From Tricholoma matsutake (lineage: Eukaryota > Basidiomycota > Agaricomycetes > Agaricales > Tricholomataceae): 64,000 bases of DNA. Made by a program: the position numbers and the translations under genes. Below the pieces are notes generated by a model. The model did no database searches. It was not told the DNA's origin and worked only from the letters and a program-made list of their open reading frames with translations. The DNA is taken from assembly GCA_026075535.2 (NCBI GenBank), contig AP026544.2:9920001-9984000 (forward strand). The letters are read 5' to 3'. This document shows, piece after piece, positions 22,029 to 33,107 of the stretch. How positions within the stretch are numbered: position 1 is the stretch's first letter; each line of letters starts with the position of its first letter.

Positions 22029-25005
22029 TGAATGTTACTCCTTGGCCACATCAGCCAGATTGACCAGGCCATTTGAAACAGCCTTCAAACACGAAACATC
22101 AAGGCCGTCATGAGGGAACAAAAATGGGCACTTGTAAGTAAAATACTATCAGGATGACAGTGGGACTAATATACTGTAGAACACATTATTTTCATGGCAA
22201 TGACAGGATCTCAGGGAGGGTTTGAAAGTGGCATTTGGTGCCAAGTCATTCTTGTGGGGTTTTTTGGTAGCATGGGGAAGTTCTGACAGAATGGGTGATG
22301 AGATTTTCATGGAAGGTCAGCTGCACACAATGAAGAAATTCAACAAGAAATGTGGGATTGTGGGAACCTCAGGGGTTTTGGCATCAGGAGTGGGAGGTGG
22401 AGTGGCTGCTGGTCCTCCAAGATCAGGAGCGGGAGCAGCAGCTGGAGGTGCAGGAGTGGCAGGTGGGGGTGCAGGAATGGGAATGGGAGCGGGACAAGGG
22501 AGGGGAGCAGGAATGGGAACGGGAGCGGGAACGGGAGTGGGAGCTCAAGGGGAGAGCAGGTGAAGGAAACTACAGGTGCCAGCAGAGCCATCAGGATCCA
22601 GGTCACACCAGCCAGAACATTGATGCCCAGATGTGTGCCCATCAGCACCACCCACCCAACCACTCCACCAAGACCAAGTGGGAGTGGCAGGACCAGGTGC
22701 ATACTTCAGAGCAGCAGTGGGAGCTCTGGTGAGGATTTTGAAAATGATGGGGAATCAGAGGGGACAGAAAGCAATGGAGATGTATTGTTGGAGCAAAAGG
22801 AGCGAAGGGAAGGTTGGCGACAACCAGCATGCAGAGCAGTAAGGCCCACTCCCTGCATACGATGCTTCTGGCTTCAGCGACAATGTCACAAACAGGTCAA
22901 TGGGAAGAATGCATGTTTCAAAAGTGGGAAGGGCAAGTCAAGTGGGAAAAAATGAAAGATGGTCATGCAGGGGACAAGCCAGAGAAAGGAAAGGGTGCGG
23001 CCAGAAGAAAGGAGAAGAAGGCTGGATCCTCGCAGAGGTTCACAAGGGAAGAAAAAGGGAAATCAAAGGGTAAGTACTATGTATCACCATACAAATGACC
23101 ACTGAACATCAACCACAGCAACATATTCCTCCGACGTCAAGATGGTTGACGTCGCACATGAACACCTGCCCTCACCCTCACCCTCACCCTCTCCCGCTCC
23201 CATTACTGCTGGGGAGCTCTGTGACTTCAACAACTGTATACAAGAACTGGAGCACCATCTGTACAATCAGGGTGATTGGCTCCATCAGAACTTCCCCAGT
23301 GTTAAGGGCGAAGCCTCAACTACTCGATCTAGTTGATGTCGTTTGATGAGGTGCTTCCTTGACAAGTCGTTTGGCACTAGTCTTACTCGGAGCATCCGAT
23401 GTAAGGTAGATAGTGCACTCTAGCAGGCCTTCTGCGTAGAGTTGTTTGGGTTCACACACTAAGGGGCTTCCTTAGTGGTTTTGAGTAAGTTTACAAGTTT
23501 GCAAGTTAAGGCTGTAAATTGCCTAGATCTAAACTAAGGACATCCCTACTACGAGTTGCAGTACTTATACTACAAGGGAGGTCCTTATCATCCAATCAGA
23601 AAGATAGATGCATATCAAGTAAGAATAGAAACAATAAGCCTCATGCCTTGCATGAGGCATCCAATGTCATGGATCTGATGTCAAGGATCTGATGTCAAGG
23701 ACATGCTGCGGTGCAGCATGTCAATCGTGAGAGTCCGACATCATGGACCTCATGTCAAAGGGCTGTCATATCACAGCATGTGTGGGAATGGGTTTGGGTG
23801 CATGGAGTCACCATGTGTCAAGGGTGCCTTCCATGGGAAGGGGATTGAGTGCATGTTGTTGGCATGCATTGTGTGTGTCTGGTGTCAAGGGCATGCCTCC
23901 GGCATGAGTCAGGGAGTGCCTCCTGTCTGGAGGGGATTGTTGGGTGCATCGGGTCTGTTGGGTTCCATGAGTTACAAGGAAAATTGTAACACCCAGAGTA
24001 ATGGCCAACATACAGGAGAATATGGCCAGCTTGAGCAGGAGGATGGATGAGATGGAAGAGTACATGGGGTTCTGCCCACAACCCCTTGTGTTGTACAATG
24101 GTGCAGGTGAGCTGGACTATCTTGGAGAGGGTCCAAGCTATAGGCAAAGGTATGGTATGGAGGTCGATGAAGATGAGCAGGATGCTGGGGCCAGTGTTTG
24201 GGAGGATCACTGGCACAGGGCTGCTGCCACTGATGCTGGTAGTGAGGAAGATGGACACGAGGCCGCTTGGCCTGAGGAAGACAGACGTGAGGCTGCTCCC
24301 GCTCTCGCTCCCACCCCCATTCCCGCACTTCCACCTGCTGCACCCCCAACTGCCACTCCCACACCTCCACCTGCTGCTCCTGCCCCCATTCCCACTCCCA
24401 CCCCCATTCCCACACTTCCACCTGCTGCACCCCCACCTGCTGCTCCCACCCCCATTCCCACTCCTGCTCCCACTGGGCTTGAGGAAGAAGGACATGGTCC
24501 TCAAATCAAGGTCATCCCCACCACGCCACAAGATTCTCAGGAATCAGTTCAATGTATGACCTCTGTGGATGCGCCCCTTCCTCCCCTCCTTCAACCCCCC
24601 TCGATCCCCAATGCTGACCCTGTGGAACCGGTAATGGTATCCACCAGCAATGTGTTTGTGCCACCCGCCCCTCCTTCACCACTGGCATCACATTCCCCTC
24701 CTCCTCCACAATTATGCCAGTCCCCTCGCCATTTGTCACCTGCCTGCCTTCAAGAAGTACCACCCCTCAGCCAAACCCGAAGAAGAGAGTGGGAACATCC
24801 AAGGACAGAGAGGAGGTCAAATGAGGCAGAAAAAAGTAATTGTTGGACATTTTATTTTACATTCATACAGAAATATTGTTGTATAATTAGTCTAAAAATT
24901 TCACATTTTTCCTCTTCTCTCTTTTACCAAGGGTTGTGTTTAAAATGGCCTCCTGTTGTGCAAGGTCATCAGCTGTCTTTCAGTGTCGACCCTTTGATTG
25001 GTTGA
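22029..25005 (+). pseudogene. M1 gene beta1, cysteine-motif and coiled-coil protein, disrupted
   Basis: Exon 1 from ATG 22029 to about 22134 carries a frameshift and a TGA relative to beta2. The intron is 22135-22207. Exon 2 holds FLWGFLVAWGSSDRMGDE, then a Gly/Ala/Met-rich repeat, an acidic stretch and a cysteine box TPCIRCFWLQRQCHKQVNG followed by ACFKS (near 22850-22925; the last Cys of the pair is Ser here). A GTAAGT intron begins near 23070. The next exon gives Pro/Ser repeats and a heptad-rich segment (CDFNNCIQELEHHLYNQGDW) that is cut by a solo LTR at 23300-23991. It resumes in frame at VMANIQENMASLSRRMDEME and ends in a long Pro/Ala repeat. Possibly a zinc-binding DNA-binding factor; function not known. 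Confidence 0.6.
23300..23991. mobile_element. Solo LTR inserted in beta1
   Basis: 692 bp starting TGTTAAGG and ending TTGTAACA, flanked by the 5 bp duplication CCCAG (23295-23299 and 23992-23996). Removing it with one CCCAG joins QNFP to RVMANIQ in frame. There is no internal coding, so it is the recombination remnant of an LTR retrotransposon of a family not otherwise seen here. Confidence 0.8.
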
Positions 25006-25476
25006 TTGTCAGGTTCTGTTGGGATGGGGGTGGGGTCATTGGTTGATAGCTAAGCGCTGACGATCCTACATTGGCCAAGCTGGCCACTGCTGTGCTGGCT
25101 GCTGCTGATACAATTGCCTGATTGTCAGGTTTTGTTGGGATGGGGGTGGGGTCATTGGTTGATAGCTAACCGCTGACAATCCTATGTTGGCTGTGCTGGA
25201 TGCTGCCATGCTGGCCACTGCTGTGTCCTGGGCACCAAAAAGGGGGCAAGGTTTAGGATGTTGTGATGTTTGTTGAGGAGGCGGAGTGGAGATAATAGGG
25301 ACAGATCAATAGGGGGGTCATTCACATTGTTGCCTGACATGGGTCCCATGTACCTCATGTACATGTCTCGAGGTATAAGATACTGCGGTTCACCATCACC
25401 TGGACCATTAATTGGCTGTGGCTGAGCAATGCCAGCTCTACAGAGTATGTCCATCGTCATTTGATGGACTTGTACA
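25006..25476. other. Spacer between the convergent genes beta1 and gamma1
   Basis: Contains a direct repeat of about 70 bp (TTGTCAGGTT.TGTTGGGATGG and the following GGTCATTGGTTGATAGCTAA, near 25005-25060 and 25120-25175). On the minus strand a 114-residue frame (25526-25182) could be a further exon of gamma1, but no junction is convincing. Confidence 0.4.
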
Positions 25477-26182
25477 TCATTCAACAGAGTTGCACTTGTG
25501 TTCGAGTTGTGTGCCTGTTCTGCCATCGACCTTTGGCCAGGTTTCTTTGGATTTGCCTTTTGCAGCTTTTATGGCTCTTGGTTGTGAACACGGGTTGTGA
25601 GAAGATGCAGCTAAGCCTTTGGATTGGCCCTCAGGGTCAGGCATGGGCACGGGCATGGGAATGGGAGTGGGAGTGGATGAGTCAGCACTGGCCACTGGGT
25701 TGTCTGCACTGGGCACGGCAGCAGCATCTGCATTACGTTGGCCAGTGCATTTGCACATCTGTTGAGAAGGTGTAGGGCTATTCAAATCATTAGGATATTG
25801 CGCAGGAGAGACACTACCATCATGTAGCTTGATTCTTTTGAACCTGAATGCCCTCTCAGGGCCCTGTGCCATTTGCCACTGCAGAATGTGGTCAAAGAAG
25901 TCTTCTATGACACTCTTTTGCATGTTCCATGGGTCTGTCCATTTGAACCTGGCTGGGAGATATTCAGGATTGATGAATGTCGATGTGTGCTCAGCAATTG
26001 CTGTGAATGGGACATGGCAAGTATGACCATTGTTCACTAGTTCTGCATGCAGATAAGTAACAACTCATTGAAAAGGAAGTGATCATACTGTAATGCTGCC
26101 CAACATACAACTTAAACCATTCCTCCAGCTCTTTTTTCTTGTACAGTGAGCCTTTCCATGGCCATTCAAACTGATAATACAA
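25477..26182 (-). CDS. M1 gene gamma1, protein of unknown function, 5' end unresolved
   Basis: Two exons, 26182-26089 and 26042-25477, joined across a 46 nt GTATGA...GCAG intron. The join gives 219 codons without a stop. It contains KELEEWFKLYVGQHYKLV, a Trp/Phe-rich core (INPEYLPARFKWTDPWNMQK, FFDHILQWQMAQGPERAFRF) and a low-complexity Pro/Met tail encoded by the same G-rich dodecamer as the arms. No ATG is in frame near 26182; a TATCAG acceptor just upstream suggests an earlier exon in or beyond the right arm. Domain unknown. Confidence 0.5.
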
Positions 26183-26510
26183 TGTGTACAGTCAATAGTA
26201 TGCATAGGTTAATATTGCCCATTCCCTTGTCCATGCCCGATGGCGATGCCCTGGCCATCCCCATGGCCGTCCCCATGTCTATGGCTGTGTCTGTGCCTAT
26301 TGCATTTCAAACATTACTAATGTCCATATTACATTCCTAATGCATGTCTATTGTAAGGTATAATAATCAGTGTACAATGTAGTCATTGGTTAATATAGTA
26401 TAGTGACTTTATATAGTGAGTTCGACAGCATCCATTGAACCCATATCATTTGATACAATGTATGCATTCAATAGGTCATATCATTCGATACAATGTAGCT
26501 TACCTATGTA
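26160..26510 (-). repeat. M1 right inverted arm
   Basis: Inverted partner of 20330-20715, with its own short minisatellite (26226-26300) in complementary orientation. It is flanked on the right by the TGCATCC duplication. Confidence 0.85.
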
Positions 26511-26517
26511 TGCATCC

Positions 26518-28339
26518 TGAAGATGAATGTATCTGGTGCCTGGACCATCCTGTTTGCATAACACTCTGGTTTATAATAGTAGCTCATAACATCCTCTTCA
26601 GCATTATATTCGACATGCCAAAATTTGTCTGATGCATTGTGCATGGAGTTGTTGTGTACAAACCAGTTGTACAGACTGGTGATCACTTCCTTGAAAGTCC
26701 ACAATAAATGTTGACAGTATGTGCTGTCAATGTTGTCTTTGAATCATGAAAGCACAATGCTCTCAAGGAACATCACAGTGAATTCTATGTGATTGGAGTC
26801 CAACTCTGGTCCACAAATCTTGTTCACCCTCAGCCATCAAAGGAGACTTTCAAGCCACCACTTGAACTCCTCTGAATCTTTCAATCCACCCTACTTCAGG
26901 GGATTCAGGACATGGGGACCATTTTTGTTTGAAATGGTCAGAATATTGCTAGAAACAGAGACTTTCCTGTCAATCTGTTTATGAAGCTTCATATGCATGG
27001 CCTTCATATACTTTGAGGGCCAGATTGTATTCTTTTTGCAGTACAAGTCAGTACCACTCATTGTAGATCAACAATATCAACTCCCTCAATACAAGGTAGA
27101 CTTGGTAAATCCAGAATGAGCCATTCTGGTTGATCATTTTGATTTTGACCTTAATTGGATTTCCAACAAAGGGCTTCGATACAATCTTCTTTCATTTTCC
27201 TCCTCATCTGTCAATGTGGAGGACCTTTCATCATTGTCCATATTGTTAATCCTTTGTTGAGTCATTGTCACTGCTGCTGTCATCACCTCCTGAGGCTTCC
27301 TTTGGATCTGTGTGACTCTGTGCAGGTCTTCTGGAAGTTCCAGCAGACTTTCTCTGGCAGTCTGAACCTCAAGACAGAGACTCTTCCTTTTCCCAAGGAC
27401 AGCCATCCTTGTCAAACCTAATCCCCTGGTCTGGGATTGTGGTGAATTTTCCTTCATGAATGTCACCATTGCAAGTCCATTGCAAAGCTACTCAGTCCTT
27501 TATCCCTACTTTCTTTTTGGAAAATAGAGCTTCTGATATTTCTATTGCTTCTCATCAAGGAACTTCTTATTGGGATGTATGTTCCTCTGGTCCAATGAAT
27601 ACATCTTTCTTTTTGTTGGGGAAGGCCACTTCTTTTGTGGTGTCATTTGGGTAGATCAAGGCACTGTTGTGGCAGGGGGAGCAGACTCTCTTTGATGTCT
27701 GCTCAAGATGTTGTCCAATAATCTTCTGAGTTGCTCTCTTTGTGATTCAGTGGAGACCTTTGCACAGACCTCATCTATGATCTGTACCATCTGCACAAGG
27801 TCATACTCAACAGTTCCTTCCTTCAGTCAAGGCTGTTCCTCAACTGACTTCTCAGCTCATCGATGTCTCCTGGAGTCATCCAACATTGGGGATGTGGGCG
27901 CCAAATATTGCTGGTTATCCCACTGAGCTGGTCTCAGTCGGGGTGTAGGATAGTCCCAAATAGAACCAACTGGATCTAGTCCTCTGCTTGTGGGGGGCCT
28001 TCCAGCCATAAACTCTGGGGCTTACACTGCCAGAGGTGAGAGTAACCCATGTCCCAGATCTTTTTCTGGGCTGCATCAGCCACATTTATGACTATGTATT
28101 GGTGAAGTGGATTTTTTCTCTCCACTGTCACTGTCATCATCTTTGATGGTCATATGATGGGCGCAAAGACTGAGGGCTGAGGAGTTAATCTGTCTTGAAG
28201 CACCTATATGCACTTCGATTGATGTAAAACTCCTCATTGGCAATGGGCTAGTTCTTGGATCACTGAAATGCGATTCAAGTGGGGCAGAAAATGAGGCAGG
28301 CAGGGTAACTGCCATTTGCCTGGACTTGTGTCTGCCCAT
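26518..28339 (-). pseudogene. Gypsy C gag, N-terminal and capsid part
   Basis: Decayed Ty3-type gag reading from 28339 down. N-terminus MGRHKSRQMAVTLPAS; an acidic/basic hinge (27469-27134); then the capsid segment with WLESLL, WLRVNKICGPELD and the well-kept block WTFKEVITSLYNWFVHNNSM...YYYKPECYANRMVQAPDTF (26704-26518). The reading frame is cut at the M1 target TGCATCC and continues at 20329. Several stops and indels. Confidence 0.75.
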
Positions 28340-29011
28340 GGCTTTTGAAAAAAATTTGAGAAGAATAAAAGGTTCTAAAAAACTATTTCGGGTTTTTTAT
28401 GGTTTGAACAACAGATATTGAGTCCAGTGCAGATCATGATGAGTGCTTTTCATTTGTTGCAGAAGAAGTGCAGGGTCAATTTGGTGATGTTTGCTGATGG
28501 GCAAAGTCAAGATCAAACTCTATATGAGTTTGAGTGTTCAAAAAAGTGTAGTGAGTTGGGGGGATCCTTTACTAAAGAGTCACTCAACAATGAACATGAA
28601 TAACATATATTATGTTTGGTGTACTGTGACAGTAGTAAAAAAGATCAAGTATATTATATAAGACTGATATTTATAAAGGATCAGTCAAGGTCGATGCAAG
28701 GTATATTAAATAAGAATATACATTGGGGCAAAGCCCCAGATCCCCACATTTTGACTGGCAGTTAATTGATTCAAAGGTAGATAACTTCAACATTGGCTGC
28801 ACCTCGGTACAGGATGATGCATGTCCACATGCTGTTGAGGTGCCCACCATGACTGGTGTGGCAAAGTATCAGGCTCTCAGTATTGTCTCCTTGTCCCATG
28901 TAAGTCACACAGCTCCAGTTTCCCTGATGAAACACAAGCACACTTAATGGAAGTCAAAAGCTCAGTCAACACAATACATGTAAGAACAACTGTATTGTTG
29001 TAAATACTTAA
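28340..29011. other. No gene; possible LTR remnant of gypsy C
   Basis: AT-rich, with a short hairpin GGGGCAAAGCCCC near 28724. The place just upstream of gypsy C gag is where its 5' LTR should be, but no second copy in the window confirms it. Near 28944-29010 there is a partial duplicate of the start of the copia LTR (AATGGAAGTCAAAAGCT). Confidence 0.35.
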
Positions 29012-29296
29012 TGGAAGTCAAAAGCTACAACAGTATGTAAAGTAAGTAATAGTCTGTTGTTGTAAGATAAAATAGCAACATACCCCAGTCAACACAAGAC
29101 ATGTAAGAACAACTGAGGTATTGACAACATATCATAATGGTACTTATAATGGTATAGTGGAAGTCCATAGGGAGATGGGTGTCCATAAGTTTGAAATATC
29201 TGTTGTGAAGTAAGAATAATGGAAATAATATGAAATTCATGATGTGCATGTGTAAGTAAGTCCAGGTAAGCAAGTATGGGTAGTGAGTCACCTTCA
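29012..29296 (-). repeat. 3' LTR of the Ty1/copia element
   Basis: 285 bp, on the coding strand starting TGAAGGTGA and ending TGACTTCCA, next to a purine tract (CCAGGGGGAGTAT) at 29297-29312. A near-identical solo copy is at 61565-61850. Confidence 0.8.
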
Positions 29297-29299
29297 ATA

Positions 29300-32092
29300 C
29301 TCCCCCTGGCTCAATACCCTACCCCTCACAGAACACAAATGTGGTTGTGCATGGCCTTGCCCAATGTCTTAGTAAAGATGTCCACAAGGTTGTCAGCCAA
29401 GGGGACATGGTCCACAATGATGTCACCATCATCAACCCATTCTCATATGTAGTGGTGGTGAATATTGATGTGTTTCACATGGGCATTGTGCTTTGTGGTC
29501 TTGGTGAGTGCAATGGCACCCATGTTATCTCCATATAACCATGTGGGTTTCAGTTGTGGGAAACCCACCTCAGACATTGCCAAGTACATCCACAGGATCT
29601 GTTGTGCAGCTCATGTCAGTGCCATATATTCAGCTTCCGTTGTTGACAGTGCAATGGTCGGTTGGTACTGTTGCCCCCCATGCCACTGGACCTCCTGCCA
29701 TGAAGAACACATGACCCAAAAAAGAATGCTTTGCATCCCTGTCACCACCATAATCAGCATCAACATCCCCATAGGGTGTAAGTGATGTTTGTCCTGAGTT
29801 TTGTAATCAAGCATCCCCTTGATGTATTGCAAAACATGCATGAGTGCCATCCAGTGTGCTTTGCTGGGGTCCAAGCTGAATTTGCTGAGAGTTGAGACAG
29901 CATATGAAAGATCTGGATGTGTGGCAATCTGGGCATACATCACCAAACCTAGAACAATGCTGAGTGGTAGTGGAGTCAACTGTGGGTTACATTATGTCAT
30001 ACCATAGCAGGTGAGAAGTTAGAACACACTCAAGATATGCACGTTGTGAGATGGTGATGGTCCCAGCATCCCTGTTGTGGTCAATATGAATGCCAAGAAC
30101 TAAGCTCACTTCACCTAGGTCCTTTACTTCATACTTCCAACCTAGCTCCTCCCTTGCAACTTCTGCCCCAGCCATCATTGATGAAATTCCTGTTACATTG
30201 TCCATGTACATGCTTGTGATTGTTCCCTCACCATTAGCATGATGAGAGTGTACTGAAGGATCTGCCTTTGACTGGTAATACCCAAGCTCCCCCATCTCCT
30301 CATTGAGTGCCTGGAACCAGTTTGTTGCACCATCCATTGTTCCATACAATGCTTTTGTAATGCAACAGACCTTCCCTGGGTCAGTCTTGTACCCTTCAGG
30401 CTCTTCCATATATGTTGGGGCTTGATTGTTAGCATTCAGGTACACTCCCACATAGTCAACTTGCTATGCTTCCATATCCTTCGCACCAATTGCGAGGCTC
30501 ATTTGTAATGACTCATACCTGACAACTGATGCATAGGTTTTGAAGTAGTCCACCCTGGGGATCTGCATGAAACATTTTGTGACTAATCTCACCTTCCTAC
30601 CCACAAGTTTCCCACTTACATTGTATTTATTTACAAATGTCCAGCAGTTCTGCATTGGTTTGATGTCAGAAGGGCAATTGACCAGTGTCCATACTTGAGG
30701 CATGTGCATGTTTGCAATCTTCTTGTTCATTGGTTCCTTCCACAAGTCCAGATGTGTCATCACTTCAGTGTAGGAGTTGGGAATCCAGTTATTCTTGGGG
30801 TCAATGAGAAGTGCTGCAGTGTCATCTAAATGGGTCAGAAAAGCATTGATGGTTACCATCTTTGCCCATCCTTCTCTATCGCATCTAGCCTGCCAGATAT
30901 GCTGTTTGGATTCCTTTGACTCATTGATAGCATGGGTTGGGACTGTGAGATGAGCAGAATGACAGGGGACTAGGGTTCTCCAGTGGCCAGAGGAGTTATA
31001 ACAGGTGTGGGGATTGTGGGAGCTATGAGATGAGCAGGTACCAAACCTTGTGCACATTCATCATCTTGAATGGAGGGAGTATTAGATAGCTCAGGTTCAC
31101 TCAGTGTGACATGATCCACATCATCACTAAGCTGCTCCCCCGCACTAAGGGAACTTGTGTCTAATGTGCGATGAGCAACACCCTCCTTGAAAATGATGTC
31201 ACAGGAGCAGAAAAACCTTCCACTCTATCGATCAAGCAATCGATAACCATCATGACCAAAATAACCAAGCAAGATGCACTTGATAGATCAATCATTCAAT
31301 TTGCCTCCAATCACTTCCTTGGGGACTCTCGCATATGCAGTACAGCCAAATGGGTGAAGGTGAGCGATGTCTGGCTTCTTGCTATACCACAACTCATGAG
31401 GAGTCTTCCCAGGGTGACGTGCCATAGGAACAAAGTCTTTGAGATAGACTATGGTCACTGCACCCTCAGCCCAATAAGCACCAGGTAGTCCAGCATCATG
31501 CAAAATAGCTCACACACAATCCATCACTGTCCTATTCATGCATTTAGTGATGGCATTTCCTGATGAGGAATATGGGGATGTCATCTTGTGGATAATTCCA
31601 TGCTCAGCAAGGTACTCCTTCCACAACTTGTTGTCGAACTCTGGACCCTCATCTGTCCTAATCTGCTTCAGTGGTTTCCCAGTCTGCTTCTCCAACAACT
31701 TGTGGTAGTTCTTCAGTGCCTGCAGGGTTGTCTTGGCGAGTTTATTCGAAAGGAAGTACACTTCAGAATGACCAGCTCCCCCATCAGTGAACAACATCAT
31801 GTAGACCTTGCCCACCATTGATTGAACTTGAGCCGGTCCACACAAGTCTGTGTGAACATGTTTATTAACCTCTGTCTCAGGTGTTACCACTTCATCAAAA
31901 GGATGGCAAGTTTGTTTACCAAAAACACAATCCTCACACAAGCCTTTGATCATCTTTGACATTACACTCAATCCATCAACCAGCTTCTCCATTATCAACT
32001 TTGTGATCACATCCATCCCAATGTGTCCAAGATGACAATGCCACATTACTAAATCTGTGGGACAATTATGTGAATGTGCAGATAGAGTGGAT
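29300..32092 (-). pseudogene. Ty1/copia pol: integrase, RT, RNase H
   Basis: From 32092 down: the pre-integrase and zinc region (LVMWHCHLGHIGMD, CEDCVFGKQ), integrase core with DLCGP and RTDEGPEF Asp residues, while the third acidic residue is lost (NAITKCMNRT for a GxAER-type motif). Then LPGAYWAEG...HPFGCTAY, an RT with YKTDPGKVCCITKALYGT and a damaged catalytic box (YMDNVTG where YVDD is normal), and RNase H with STTEAEYMAL (29620). Frameshifts and TGA stops separate the blocks. The element is cut at 32092 by a foreign end; its gag is found at 43992-44760. Confidence 0.85.
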
Positions 32093-32692
32093 TAGTGTTT
32101 GAAAGTCTGGTGCACAGGACCAAAAAAAGACCATGGACCCAACCGAACCAGACTGATGGCAACCAAACTTTCAGTTGCAGTTGCTTGGATCTGAGATTGG
32201 TTGTGGTTGCTGGTCTGCCCCAATCAAATTTATTAATCGACTGCTAAAAGACCGACTGCAACCGGCTGCAACTGGTCTTTGATCAATCAATCAATGCCCA
32301 TCACTGATCCACACAAAACAATGACAACAATCCAGCTGTCTCCCTTCTCTGTCACCTCCCTCCCCTTCCATCACCTCCCTCCCTTGTCTATCACCTCCCT
32401 CCTTCCCTCCTCCCTACCCCATATCCCCCTCTCCACCAAAAGCCACCTCTCCCACCACCTCTGCCACCCCCTGCACATCTTCAACCCAAATGGCAATGCA
32501 TCTGGCTGTGGAGTGCCATGTCATGCACAGTTCAATGCACTCATGAGCCTTAGCAAGTAAGTCTTCCATTCTTCATTTGTTCTTCTTTGCTACTGACCTC
32601 TTCTTTTACAGGTTTAAAGATTATCATTACTATGAGGACATGGACAAAGCACCACCACCCTGCCTGTGAGCCACTGCTCGCAGGGGGAGATG
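32093..32692 (+). mobile_element. Left part of a hAT-like non-autonomous element split by gypsy B
   Basis: Begins TAGTGTTTGAAAGTC, inserted in copia pol. Contains CAACTGCAACCGG-type subterminal repeats, one intron-like segment (GTAAGTC...TTTACAG near 32560-32612) and a palindrome unit (32663-32684). The matching inverted end GACTTTCAAACACTG is at 43364-43378, and gypsy B lies between. The outer flanks (GAGTGGAT and GCTGTGAG) are not a duplication, so the two ends may not belong to one insertion. Confidence 0.5.
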
Positions 32693-33094
32693 TGTTAGGA
32701 AACAGCCCCATGACTTAATAAAATTTCATTTTTATTTTATTATGTCGAATTATGCTACATTACACTGAATTATGCTACACTTTGCTAGCATGAGAATTTT
32801 ATTTCACATGCATCAATATGTATGCACATGTACAAGTGCATCGGTAGCAACAATGTACAATATATGTAACATAGTATATAAACCTTGAATATACACCTAG
32901 GGGACCCCAGTTGTGTTCTTTTAGGTATTCCACCTACACTTGTGGTGCAAAATGCCTTTCTCAACCAACTATTCTATTAATAACCCCTCACATCAACACC
33001 ATCAATTTCCCCATCACATGTGCACATCCCACTCCCTTCTTGTAGAGAGAACCCACACAGTCTTAGCTAGCAGATAGTGGGTGTTGCCCTAACA
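32693..33094 (+). repeat. 5' LTR of gypsy B
   Basis: 402 bp, starts TGTTAGG and ends CCTAACA (perfect TG...CA). A TATATAAA box lies at 32875-32882, and the predicted transcript start is AGTTGTGTTCTT at 32909. Confidence 0.92.
32875..32920 (+). promoter_or_regulatory. Predicted core promoter and transcript 5' end of gypsy B
   Basis: TATATAAA begins about 34 nt before AGTTGTGTTCTT (32909-32920). This dodecamer is the exact complement of the sequence just inside the LTR, so it is taken as the RNA 5' end. Not measured. Confidence 0.45.
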
Positions 33095-33095
33095 G

Positions 33096-33107
33096 AAGAA
33101 CACAACT
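33096..33107 (+). other. Candidate self-priming primer binding site of gypsy B
   Basis: AAGAACACAACT, one base inside the 5' LTR, pairs perfectly over 12 nt with AGTTGTGTTCTT at 32909-32920. No tRNA-type TGG site is at this position. Tf1-like self-priming is inferred. Confidence 0.55.

Larger units (their letters stand above)
20330..26510. mobile_element. M1: 6.2 kb inverted-repeat element with three unfamiliar genes
   Basis: The element begins CACATAGGTAAGC and ends GCTTACCTATGTA, with arms alike for about 350 bp. It is flanked by TGCATCC at 20323-20329 and 26511-26517 (7 bp). It sits inside gypsy C gag: removing it plus one TGCATCC gives the in-frame peptide FIFRMQLMAGLP on the minus strand. 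Contents: arm with minisatellites (20330-21060), gene alpha1 (minus), gene beta1 (plus, divergent from alpha1), gene gamma1 (minus, convergent with beta1), arm. None resembles a DDE transposase, Rep or integrase. A 7-8 bp duplication with long TIRs would suit P, MULE or hAT relatives; the family is unknown to me. Confidence 0.82.
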
